From Pseudomonas fluorescens (GTDB taxonomy: Bacteria; Pseudomonadota; Gammaproteobacteria; Pseudomonadales; Pseudomonadaceae): DNA of 64,000 nucleotides. The stretch lies in NCBI RefSeq assembly GCF_001902145.1, contig NZ_MRST01000022.1:124001-188000 (forward strand), in the 5' to 3' direction. This document shows positions 57,479 through 64,000 of this stretch, one piece after another; the first letter of the stretch is position 1, and each line of letters starts with the position of its first letter. Below the pieces are notes generated by a model, which was not told where the DNA came from, searched no databases, and was given only the letters and a program-made list of their open reading frames with translations. Both the position numbers and the translations under genes were made by a program.

Positions 57479-58705
57479 ATGCCTCAGAGTTCTGCCCACC
57501 ACGTCTCCATTATCGGCGGCGGCCCCGCCGGGCTGATGGCCGCCGAAATCTTGAGCCAGGCGGGCGTGCGCGTGGATCTGTACGACGGCATGCCGTCGGT
57601 GGGGCGCAAGTTCCTGCTGGCAGGCGTGGGCGGCATGAACATCACCCACTCCGAGGCGTACCCGGCGTTCCTGTCGCGCTACGCCGAACGCGCGCCGCAC
57701 ATGGCGCCGCTGCTGCGCAGCTTTGGCGCCGAGGCGTTGTGCGAATGGATCCATGGCCTGGGTATCCAGACCTTTGTCGGCACCTCCGGCCGCGTATTTC
57801 CTACCGACATGAAAGCCGCGCCCCTGCTGCGCGCCTGGCTCAAGCGTCTGCGGGAGCAAGGTGTGGTTATCCACACCCGGCATCGTTGGACGGGTTGGAA
57901 TGCCGAGGGCGATTTACTTATCCACAGCCCGGACGGTGAAATAGTTGTCCACAGCGACGCCGTGCTGCTGGCCCTGGGCGGCGGCAGCTGGTCGCGACTG
58001 GGCTCCGACGGTGCATGGCTCAACCTGTTTGAAGGCAAAGGCCTGCCCTATGTGCGACTGCAACCGAGCAACTGCGGGTTTGAGGTGTCGGCCTGGAGCG
58101 CGTTGATGGTCAGCAAATTCGCTGGCGCGCCGTTGAAAAACGTCGCCATTGGCCTGGGGGATGACAAGCCTCGGCTGGGCGAATGCGTGATCACCGCCAC
58201 CGGTATCGAAGGCAGCTTGATTTACGCCTTGTCAGCGCCGATTCGCGAAGCGATCAACCGCGACGGTACTGCTACGGTGCATATCGATTTGCTGCCGAGC
58301 AAGCCGTTGGACAAGGTGCAGGCCGCATTGGCCAAGCCCCGTGGCTCGCGGTCGATGAGCAAGCATTTGCACAGTCAGTTGGGGTTGGATGGTGTGAAAG
58401 CGGCGTTGTTGCGCGAGCTGACGCCTGGTGAACACTTCACCGATCCGGCGCAATTGGCAGTGGATATCAAGGCGTTGCCGCTGACGCTGGTGAGGACGCG
58501 GCCAATGGATGAGGCGATCAGCACGGCCGGTGGTGTGCCGTTTGAAGCGCTGGATGAGCGGTTGATGCTCAAGCCCTTGCCTGGGGTGTTCTGTGCCGGG
58601 GAAATGCTCGATTGGGAGGCGCCGACCGGTGGGTATTTGCTGACCGGGTGTTTTGCCAGTGGCCGGGCGGCTGGGCTGGGGATGTTGGAGTGGCTTAACC
58701 GCTGA
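57479..58705 (+). CDS. NAD(P)/FAD-dependent oxidoreductase, HI0933/TIGR03862-like flavoprotein
   Basis: A 408-residue flavoprotein. FAD-binding dinucleotide fold IIGGGPAGLMAAEIL (about 11-25), GVGGMNITHSE, an internal VLLALGGGSWSRLGSDG (about 162-178) and the C-terminal FCAGEMLDWEAPTGGYLLTGCFASG (FAD contact, about 374-398). HI0933-type proteins are reductases of uncertain substrate. TIGR03862 is the subgroup I would expect from the length and motifs. Single gene; the 171-nt gap before it holds nothing obvious. Confidence 0.85.
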   Translation: MPQSSAHHVSIIGGGPAGLMAAEILSQAGVRVDLYDGMPSVGRKFLLAGVGGMNITHSEAYPAFLSRYAERAPHMAPLLRSFGAEALCEWIHGLGIQTFVGTSGRVFPTDMKAAPLLRAWLKRLREQGVVIHTRHRWTGWNAEGDLLIHSPDGEIVVHSDAVLLALGGGSWSRLGSDGAWLNLFEGKGLPYVRLQPSNCGFEVSAWSALMVSKFAGAPLKNVAIGLGDDKPRLGECVITATGIEGSLIYALSAPIREAINRDGTATVHIDLLPSKPLDKVQAALAKPRGSRSMSKHLHSQLGLDGVKAALLRELTPGEHFTDPAQLAVDIKALPLTLVRTRPMDEAISTAGGVPFEALDERLMLKPLPGVFCAGEMLDWEAPTGGYLLTGCFASGRAAGLGMLEWLNR

Positions 58706-58728
58706 GAGCTGGGTGGATTCAAGGCCGC

Positions 58729-58801
58729 CATCGCAGGCAAGCCAGCTCCCACCTTTGACTGTATTCGCAACTCAAAGGTGGGAGCTGGCTTGCCTGCGAT
58801 G
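58729..58801. repeat. REP pair, family C (copy 3)
   Basis: CATCGCAGGCAAGCCAGCTC and its inverted partner, with arms extending through the CCCACCTTTGA/TCAAAGGTGGG part, i.e. longer than most. 73 bp. Confidence 0.85.
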
Positions 58802-58802
58802 A

Positions 58803-59209
58803 GCATAGGTATCTACACAACTTCGGCACGACGCTAAATCTGTGGCGAGGGAGCTTGCTCCCGTGACGGCCTGGCAGCCGACACAGATATAACTGATGCC
58901 CCGCGATCCAATGTGGGAGCTGGCTTGCCTGCGAAGACGGCCTGACAGTCAACACAGTTGGACCGTGTACATATCCATTCCTGCGGTAACGGCCACTTAG
59001 GGTTCCGCTTTTACAGTGGCTCACTTTTGAAAAGCGCAAAAGTAAGCAAAACGCTCTTGCCCCACCACTCGGCACCTCGCTTAGGCTCGGTGTACCCGTA
59101 ATCCGCCAGCGTGGTTTAACGGGGCGCCTAAGATCAAAAGCAGATCAAAAGCGGCTCGCTTCGCATCGTGGTTACCGTTGAGCTTATAGAGTTATGTAGA
59201 TACCTATGC
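58803..59209. mobile_element. MITE-like segment with inverted 20-nt ends
   Basis: GCATAGGTATCTACACAACT at 58803-58822 is inverted at 59190-59209 (AGTTATGTAGATACCTATGC), one mismatch in 20. The 407-bp segment between contains a TGTGGCGAGGGAGCTTGCTC partial REP, a half family C REP, and the CAAAACGCTCTTGCCCCACC segment that I recall as repeated in Pseudomonas. No gene. Mobility is inferred from end symmetry only. Confidence 0.4.
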
Positions 59210-59239
59210 TGCGATGAGGCCATCAGCCACCGCGCAAAA

Positions 59240-60574
59240 TCACTTCTTCTTACGCGGCCCTGTGTTAAAAACCGGCACCTTGCGCACCGGCTTGATCGAA
59301 GGCTCAGCCGGGGCCACGTCCCCACTGTCCACCCACTTGCCCAGGTTGCGCTTGCCGCCACCGCCGGACGCCTTAGGCTTCTTCGGCTTTTTCGGTTTCT
59401 TGACCACCTGCCCGCTGGCATCGGTGTCCGGCACGCGGTGCTCCGGCTCGAAATCCGGTTCCATTTTGCGGGTGAGGGTCTGGCGGGTCAGCATCTCGAT
59501 GGCCGAGAGCATGTTCACCTCATCGGCACACACCAGGGAAATCGCTTCACCGGTGTTGCCCGCACGGCCGGTACGGCCGATGCGGTGGATGTAGTCCTCG
59601 GCCACGATCGGCAGGTCGAAGTTGACCACCAGCGGCAGGTCTTCGATATCCAGGCCACGGGCCGCCACATCGGTGGCCACCAGGATTTGCACGTCGCTGG
59701 TCTTGAAGCGGTCCAGTGCGCGTTGGCGGGTGGCTTGTGGTTTGTCGCCATGGATGCCGTCGGCGTTGATCCCCAGGCCCTGCAACTTGTCCACCAAGGC
59801 GTCTACGCCGTTGCGGGTCTTGGCGAATACCAGCACTTGCTTCCAGCGGCCTTTGCGCATCAGGTGCACAAACAGCTCCGGCTTGCGCTTCTTGTCCACC
59901 GGCACCACCCACTGCTTGACGGTGTTGGCGGCAACGTTGCGTGGGCTGACTTCGATGCTCAGCGGGTCGTTGAGCATCTGCCCGGCGAGCAGGCGAATGT
60001 CATCGGAGAAGGTCGCGGAAAACAGCAGGGTCTGGCGCTTTTTCGGCAGCATGCGATAAATGTTGGCAAGCTCTTCGGAAAAGCCCAGGTCGAGCATGCG
60101 GTCGGCTTCATCCAGCACCAGGGTTTGCAGCTGGTTGAGCTTCAGCGCGTTCTGGCGGAACAGGTCGATCAGGCGGCCAGGGGTGGCGACCAGAATGTCG
60201 ACGCCTTTGCGCAGCTTCATCATCTGCGGGTTGATGCTCACGCCGCCGTACACCGCGTAAGTGGTCAGCGGCAGGTGTTGGGCGTACTCGGCAACGCTGG
60301 CATGAACCTGCTCGGCCAGTTCACGGGTGGGGCACAGGATCAGCGCACGCGCCGAGTTGGCGGCGACTTTCGGCCCTTCCAGGGTCAGCAGTTGCAGCAG
60401 CGGCAAGGCGAAACCTGCGGTCTTGCCGGTGCCGGTCTGGGCCGCGGCCATCAGGTCGCGACCGGCCAGCACTGCCGGAATGGCTTGCGCCTGCACCGGC
60501 GTCGGGGTCTGGTAGCCAAGCGTCTCAAGGGCGCGCAGCAAGGGTTCGATCAGGCCAAGGGTGGCGAAAGTCAT
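59240..60574 (-). CDS. rhlE: DEAD-box RNA helicase, RhlE-type
   Basis: A 444-residue DEAD-box helicase. Q motif (TPTPVQAQAIP), Walker A AAQTGTGKTAGF (about 44-55), motif II DEADRMLDLGF (about 148-158), SAT in LLFSATFS, and motif VI HRIGRTGRAG (about 326-335). The C-terminal part (about 380-444) is basic, rich in Lys and Pro (VKKPKKPKKPKASGGGG) and of low complexity, as in RhlE; such tails aid RNA binding. It remodels rRNA or mRNA structures. Pseudomonas has more than one RhlE paralogue, so the paralogue is uncertain. No partner gene. Confidence 0.88.
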   Translation of the reverse strand: MTFATLGLIEPLLRALETLGYQTPTPVQAQAIPAVLAGRDLMAAAQTGTGKTAGFALPLLQLLTLEGPKVAANSARALILCPTRELAEQVHASVAEYAQHLPLTTYAVYGGVSINPQMMKLRKGVDILVATPGRLIDLFRQNALKLNQLQTLVLDEADRMLDLGFSEELANIYRMLPKKRQTLLFSATFSDDIRLLAGQMLNDPLSIEVSPRNVAANTVKQWVVPVDKKRKPELFVHLMRKGRWKQVLVFAKTRNGVDALVDKLQGLGINADGIHGDKPQATRQRALDRFKTSDVQILVATDVAARGLDIEDLPLVVNFDLPIVAEDYIHRIGRTGRAGNTGEAISLVCADEVNMLSAIEMLTRQTLTRKMEPDFEPEHRVPDTDASGQVVKKPKKPKKPKASGGGGKRNLGKWVDSGDVAPAEPSIKPVRKVPVFNTGPRKKK

Positions 60575-60622
60575 GTAGTTACCGTAGGAAAAATTCAGCG
60601 CAAGGGCGTAATGCGCGGCAGT

Positions 60623-61519
60623 TTACCTTATTTCGGGTTTGGGCTTGCGCCATTGGGGCAGGCTGATCAGCAACACCGCGCTGATGATCACCAGCATTGC
60701 CAGGGCTTCTTCCAGGCCGATGCTCTCACCCACGAACACAATCCCCAGCAACACGGCGACGGCCGGGTTCACATAGGCGTAGCTGGTCGCCGCCGCCGGG
60801 CGTACGTGCTTGAGCAGGTACATATAAGCGTTGAAGGCGATGATCGAGCCGAACACCGTGAGGTACGCCAGGGCCAGCCAGCCTTCCAGCGGCGGCATGG
60901 CCTGCAGGTGCTCGCCAGACAATGCACTGACGATCAGCAGCGCCACGCCAGCCACGAGCATTTCCGCGGCACTGGCCATGGCGCCTTGAGGCAGCGGCAA
61001 GTGGCGGCTCCACACCGAGCCGAAGGCCCAGGACGCCGCCGCCATCAACAGCAACACCGCGCCCAGTGGGCTCGACTGCAAGGTACTGCCCATGTTGAGC
61101 ATGGCGATGCCGATGATCCCCAGCAGCACCCCGGCCCATTCCAACCGCGTATTACGCGCGCCCCAGAAAAACCCACACAGCAAGGTAAACAGCGGCACCG
61201 TCGCCACCGCCAGCGCGGCCACGCCGGACGACACGCCCATATGTTCCGCCACACTCACGCCACCATTGCCCACAGTGAGCAATAAAATGCCGATCATCCC
61301 GGCCGCCTTCCACTGCGGCCAGGTCGGCGCCGGCACCCCGCGCCATCTGAGGAAGCCATACATCAACACGCCCGCCGTGCAAAACCGAATCCCCGCCAGC
61401 AACAGCGGCGGCCAGTACTCCACGCCGATACGGATCACCAGGTAGGTGGAACCCCAGATCACATACAACGCAAAAAAGGCGGCGATCAACGGTAAGGGAA
61501 AGCGACGTGGGCCAGGCAT
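60623..61519 (-). CDS. EamA-family (DMT) transporter, YedA-like
   Basis: A 298-residue inner-membrane protein with ten hydrophobic segments. The N-terminus (FFALYVIWGSTYLVIRIGVEYWPP) and the second repeat (AAATSYAYVNPAVAVLLG) are characteristic of the YedA subgroup. The substrate is unknown; YedA-like proteins are thought to export amino acids or purines. It is divergent from the Lrp-type regulator gene, which starts 160 nt away, so that regulator may control it, a common pairing. Confidence 0.85.
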   Translation of the reverse strand: MPGPRRFPLPLIAAFFALYVIWGSTYLVIRIGVEYWPPLLLAGIRFCTAGVLMYGFLRWRGVPAPTWPQWKAAGMIGILLLTVGNGGVSVAEHMGVSSGVAALAVATVPLFTLLCGFFWGARNTRLEWAGVLLGIIGIAMLNMGSTLQSSPLGAVLLLMAAASWAFGSVWSRHLPLPQGAMASAAEMLVAGVALLIVSALSGEHLQAMPPLEGWLALAYLTVFGSIIAFNAYMYLLKHVRPAAATSYAYVNPAVAVLLGIVFVGESIGLEEALAMLVIISAVLLISLPQWRKPKPEIR

Positions 61520-61679
61520 TGGGCGGCTCTATGGCAGGAAATGGGAGACTTATTCTAGAAACGAAGGTGCATAAACTTAAGTTACAAAACCTGTTTAAAA
61601 CGCCAATACACTTCTCAAACCATGGTTATCAAGGCTATAAACCGTGCTTTCGAAAGCCACGCGCAACCGGAGCCTTATC

Positions 61680-62141
61680 ATGGACAAATACGACCGCATG
61701 CTCCTCAGCGCCCTGCTTGAAGATGGCCGTGCTTCCTACGCGCAACTGGCGCGCACCGTGAACCTCTCCGCCCCTGCCGTGGCCGAACGCGTGGCCAAGC
61801 TTGAGGCCAGCGGCGTGATCACCGGCTACCAGGCCAAGGTGGACTTGTCCAAGGTGGGCTTGCCGATTCAATGCGTGATCGAACTGCGGTTGACCAATCA
61901 CGGCAGCCAGAAGGTATACGACGCTCTGGCGGAAATTCCCGAACTGACCGAATGCCACCGGGTCACGGGCGACCCATGCGTGATCATGCAAGCGGCGGTG
62001 GGCTCGATGCCCGAGTTGGAGAACCTGATTAACCGCGTAGCGAAGTTTGGCTTCAGCAAGACCTCGATTATTTTGTCCAGCGCCATAGAGCGGCGGGTGC
62101 CGTTGGGGCAATTGGAAGCCAATGGGAAAAATGCTGGCTGA
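61680..62141 (+). CDS. Lrp/AsnC-family transcriptional regulator
   Basis: A 153-residue regulator. Helix-turn-helix at about 4-60 (DKYDRMLLSALLEDGRASYA, then NLSAPAVAERVAKLEASG) and a RAM/AsnC ligand domain at about 65-145 (VTGDPCVIMQAAVGSM). Lrp proteins bind amino acids and often control a neighbouring amino-acid exporter; the divergent EamA transporter is the obvious target. The ATG at 61680 was chosen because earlier in-frame residues do not look like the family. Confidence 0.88.
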   Translation: MDKYDRMLLSALLEDGRASYAQLARTVNLSAPAVAERVAKLEASGVITGYQAKVDLSKVGLPIQCVIELRLTNHGSQKVYDALAEIPELTECHRVTGDPCVIMQAAVGSMPELENLINRVAKFGFSKTSIILSSAIERRVPLGQLEANGKNAG

Positions 62142-62146
62142 GCGAT

Positions 62147-62228
62147 CGCCATCGCGGGCAAGCCCCCTCCCACATTTTTGAATGTATTCACAGATCAAAG
62201 TGTGGGTGGGGGCTTGCCCCCGATGGCG
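62147..62228. repeat. REP-like pair (GGGGGCTTGCCC variant)
   Basis: CGCCATCGCGGGCAAGCCCC and its inverted partner GGGGCTTGCCCCCGATGGCG flank an 82-bp unit. The core is a variant of family C with GGG instead of the usual GAG. Confidence 0.8.
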
Positions 62229-62289
62229 TCATTGGTTTCATCGCAAGACCAATCCCTTTCATTTGCGGGACGTTTCCGAGAGAATCCCA

Positions 62290-62562
62290 CGGCCTTGTTT
62301 CCGTCGGATTCGGTAGCTAGTCTCGCCCTGTCATCTAATGTTCGGTGACCGGACGTGCAAGTCCGACGACGGTAATACGCATAGCCCTCTTAACTCTCTA
62401 CGCCTGGTTTATCTCAGGCGCTAAGTGTCATGGCAGCTGTACGCGGGAGATCTTCGGATCTACCGGACTCCGTCTCGGTCTTGCACACCCGCGTACTGCT
62501 GCCACCCTAATTCGTGTGCAAGCGAACGGTTGCAGCTTCTTACCAGACGGAGAAGTTTCACC
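62290..62562 (+). ncRNA. Candidate structured leader RNA of the DUF6124 gene
   Basis: About 270 nt of 5' region without a gene and with several hairpins. CGGAC-GTGCAA-GTCCG (62350-62365). CGCCTG with its complement CAGGCG (62401-62420). A UUCG-tetraloop hairpin with a 5-bp core AGATC/GATCT inside a longer stem (62444-62465). The segment GTGTGCAAG (62514-62522) can pair with CTTGCACAC (62480-62488, 9 bp perfect), while part of it (TGCAA) can instead pair with TTGCA (62530-62534), a mutually exclusive choice just before the ribosome site (GGAG 62549-62552). It resembles a cis-regulatory leader. No known riboswitch was recognised. Confidence 0.5.
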
Positions 62563-62873
62563 ATGGTCAAAAAAGTCACCCCCGATCCACCCAGTCCAAA
62601 ACCGACTTCCTCAGCGAAGACGCCCTGCTCCACCGTCGTGCCATCGACTACTACCTCAAGGCATCCGCCCCGGATGCGCCCATCTTTATCCTGAATGACA
62701 ACCTGAGCTTCGAAGACGCCCTGGCCCATGCGGCGGATTTGTTGCATTGCGCGGTGGAGACGGCCCATGCCTCGGGTGAGGTGATGAAGGCACCGCAGCG
62801 GGCGGTGATGCATTTGGTGGAGATGGCGAAGGGGGTGGTGGATCAGGCGCTGGAGTGCGCACAGCCTCGATAG
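62563..62873 (+). pseudogene. DUF6124 (formerly DUF3077) gene with a one-base frameshift
   Basis: The reading frame opens with MVKKVTPDPPSP (GGAG 10 nt before the ATG), the usual DUF6124 N-terminus, but then leaves the family frame. The rest of the family (KTDFLSEDALLHRRAIDYYL...) continues in another frame to the stop at 62871-62873. Restoring one C in the GTCC at 62594-62597 (GTCCC) would join both parts as PSPKTDFLSED. A true mutation, a sequencing error or programmed frameshifting could explain this. The intact protein would be about 103 residues. DUF6124 proteins are small Pseudomonas proteins of unknown function. Confidence 0.65.
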
Positions 62874-62888
62874 GCGACGCATAACCCA

Positions 62889-62978
62889 TGTGGGAGCGGG
62901 CTTGCCCGCGAAGGCGGTGTGTCAGTCAACTTATTTAGCGACTGACACCCTGCATTCGCGAGCAAGCCCGCTCCCACA
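62889..62978. repeat. REP doublet, family B (copy 4)
   Basis: A 90-bp inverted repeat. The left arm has CCCGCG where family B has CTCGCG; otherwise typical. It lies between the convergent DUF6124 and exonuclease genes. Confidence 0.85.
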
Positions 62979-62996
62979 TGGGGATCTTCAGTGTAC

Positions 62997-63608
62997 TTAG
63001 AACCCGCGATGTTTCTTCAGGTGTTCATTGATCTTCGCCGCCGGCACTTTCTGCAAGGTGCACAACAGGTCATGGGACAGTTCACGCAGGCCGTGGGTCT
63101 GGCGCAGTTCCTGGGCCAGGTGCGCTGTGAGGTTGGCGGCCATTTCCGCATCCGCCAGCGCCCGGTGAGCCTGGCCGGTGTGGGGCAATTTGGCGTAGGC
63201 GTTGAGGGTGCCGAGCTTGTGGTTCGGCGCCGCCGGCATCAGGCGGCGAGCCAGGAGCAGGGAGCAGGCGAATTTCTGCAGGCGGGTGCGGCGGATCAGG
63301 CCAAGCTCAAAGTCCCAGAACTTCTGGTCGAACGCGGCGTTGTGCGCCATCAAGGGCGTGGTGCCGACGAACTCATTGACTTCGTTCATCACCCGTTCAG
63401 CCGGTGGCGCAGTGCGCAGCATGGCGTTGCTGATGCCGGTGAGCTGTTCGATAAAGGCTGGTACGCGCACACCGGCGTTCATCAGGCTCTGGTAGCGATC
63501 CACGATTTGCCCGCGCTCAAGGATGACCACGCCAATCTCCGTGGCCCGGCAGTGGCTGCTGGGGGTGATGCCGGTGGTTTCAAAGTCGATGACCGCTATA
63601 CGTTCCAA
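62997..63608 (-). CDS. DEDDh-type 3'-5' exonuclease (DnaQ/RNase T-like)
   Basis: A 203-residue exonuclease. Exo I DFETTG (8-13), Exo II HNAAFD (about 89-94), Exo III HRALADAEM (about 147-155) complete the DEDDh metal site. The remaining C-terminus (about 165-203) has no recognised domain. It belongs to the PolC/DnaQ-epsilon-like stand-alone group; the substrate (DNA or RNA) is not predictable. It lies 25 nt downstream of the NYN gene on the same strand, so the two nuclease-type genes should be one operon. Confidence 0.88.
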   Translation of the reverse strand: MERIAVIDFETTGITPSSHCRATEIGVVILERGQIVDRYQSLMNAGVRVPAFIEQLTGISNAMLRTAPPAERVMNEVNEFVGTTPLMAHNAAFDQKFWDFELGLIRRTRLQKFACSLLLARRLMPAAPNHKLGTLNAYAKLPHTGQAHRALADAEMAANLTAHLAQELRQTHGLRELSHDLLCTLQKVPAAKINEHLKKHRGF

Positions 63609-63633
63609 ACCTGTTTCAACTCCGTTCTACGAT

Positions 63634-64000
63634 CTATTTGAGCAACAACGCGCCTTCGATCGGCACGTAGTGGCTGGCGGCGCGTATCAATGAGTTGGCC
63701 GTCAGCCCCGGCACGCCGTAGGCCACGGCCCGCACGCCATGCTTGTGGATGATGCGCTCGAGCAGCATGTCGAAATCACCGTCACCGGAGGCCAGCACGA
63801 CTTCGTCGACATGGTCGGCGGCGTCCATGATGTCGAGGGTGATGCCCACGTCCCAGTCGCCCTTGGCGGAGCCGTCGCTGCGCTGGATGTACGGCTTGAG
63901 TTTTACCGTGAACCCCAGGTTGCGCAGGATCTGCTGGAACTGCTGCTGCTTGCTGTCGCCGCGGTCGATGGCATAGGCGTACGCCTCGACAATCTGCCCG
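63634..64000 (-). CDS. NYN-domain (LabA-like) protein, C-terminal part (cut by window edge)
   Basis: The 3' part of a minus-strand gene, about 121 residues visible; the N-terminus is outside the window. NYN/LabA-like features: KGDWDVGITLDIMDAADHVDEV (broken here as KGDWDVGI and LDIMDAAD), LASGDGDFDMLLERI and GVPGLTANSLIRAASHYVPI. The acidic residues (D in GDWD, D in GDGDFD) form the PIN-like metal site, suggesting ribonuclease activity. TIGR00288-type uncharacterised proteins look alike. It is upstream of the exonuclease gene in the same direction. Confidence 0.8.
   Translation of the reverse strand, partial: GQIVEAYAYAIDRGDSKQQQFQQILRNLGFTVKLKPYIQRSDGSAKGDWDVGITLDIMDAADHVDEVVLASGDGDFDMLLERIIHKHGVRAVAYGVPGLTANSLIRAASHYVPIEGALLLK

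Larger units (their letters stand above)
58706..59239. other. Repeat-filled intergenic region
   Basis: A 534-nt gap without a gene. It contains a family C REP pair, half-elements, and a 387-408-bp segment bracketed by inverted 20-nt ends. Parts of it (about 58980-59110) resemble a dispersed Pseudomonas intergenic repeat. Confidence 0.75.

Noticed and set aside
59168..61285. A 705-codon open frame antisense to rhlE and the EamA transporter
   Set aside because: Same reasons: it covers two real genes, and its composition is that of an antisense frame.
62569..62575. AAAAAAG as a programmed frameshift site in the DUF6124 gene
   Set aside because: The zero frame reads GTC AAA AAA GTC, not the A AAA AAG phase, and the family sequence stays in the zero frame past this point.

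Overview
The window is a piece of a Pseudomonas chromosome, most likely from the P. fluorescens group. The evidence is the high-GC coding bias, abundant Pseudomonas-type REP inverted repeats, and gene neighbourhoods (morA-glyA, katB-ankB-mscL, cioAB, quiC) that match, from memory, conserved Pseudomonas arrangements. No tRNA, rRNA, CRISPR array, prophage or intact insertion sequence was seen. Both window edges cut genes: a Lon-like protease at the left and a NYN-domain protein at the right.

Layout. 1-5.5 kb holds housekeeping and envelope genes: Lon-like protease, DUF3015, DUF4105, a lipoprotein, a Gre-family factor and gdhA. 5.8-13.2 kb is the most unusual part. It is a tight six-gene minus-strand operon with a divergent LysR regulator: YnfM-like exporter, heme-oxygenase-like oxidase 2, Fsr-like exporter, class I aminotransferase, heme-oxygenase-like oxidase 1 and phosphoenolpyruvate mutase. 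PEP mutase forms the C-P bond of phosphonates, so I read this as a small phosphonate natural-product cluster. The inferred route is PEP to phosphonopyruvate to phosphonoalanine, then oxidation by one or two diiron-type enzymes and export. 13.3-30 kb is conserved core: ettA, a MorA-like c-di-GMP enzyme, glyA, the cstA-ybdD-yjiA operon, a PilZ protein, radA, ankB, katB, mscL and fpr. From memory this order resembles P. aeruginosa PA4601-PA4615.

30-44 kb holds a LuxR solo, rlmG, the cyanide-insensitive oxidase operon cioAB with a DUF2474 mini-protein and a perfect ANR-type box upstream, an MFS exporter, a paoABC-type molybdenum aldehyde oxidoreductase operon, a purine permease coupled to trmA, and a small DUF4160/DUF2442 islet. 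44.8-50.6 kb is a quinate/shikimate catabolism module: aroQ, a shikimate/quinate dehydrogenase, a TetR regulator, quiC and an MFS importer, with a palindromic operator candidate between quiC and the importer. 50.6-64 kb holds transporters, a zinc metallopeptidase, HAD and TesB hydrolases, a GNAT enzyme, a histone-deacetylase-like hydrolase, a flavoprotein, an RhlE-type helicase, an Lrp regulator, a structured leader in front of a frameshifted DUF6124 gene, a DEDDh exonuclease and the NYN protein.

Three families of inverted repeats fill many intergenic gaps. One family-A copy is nested inside a family-C copy. A separate ~400-bp element with inverted ends lies at 58.8-59.2 kb.
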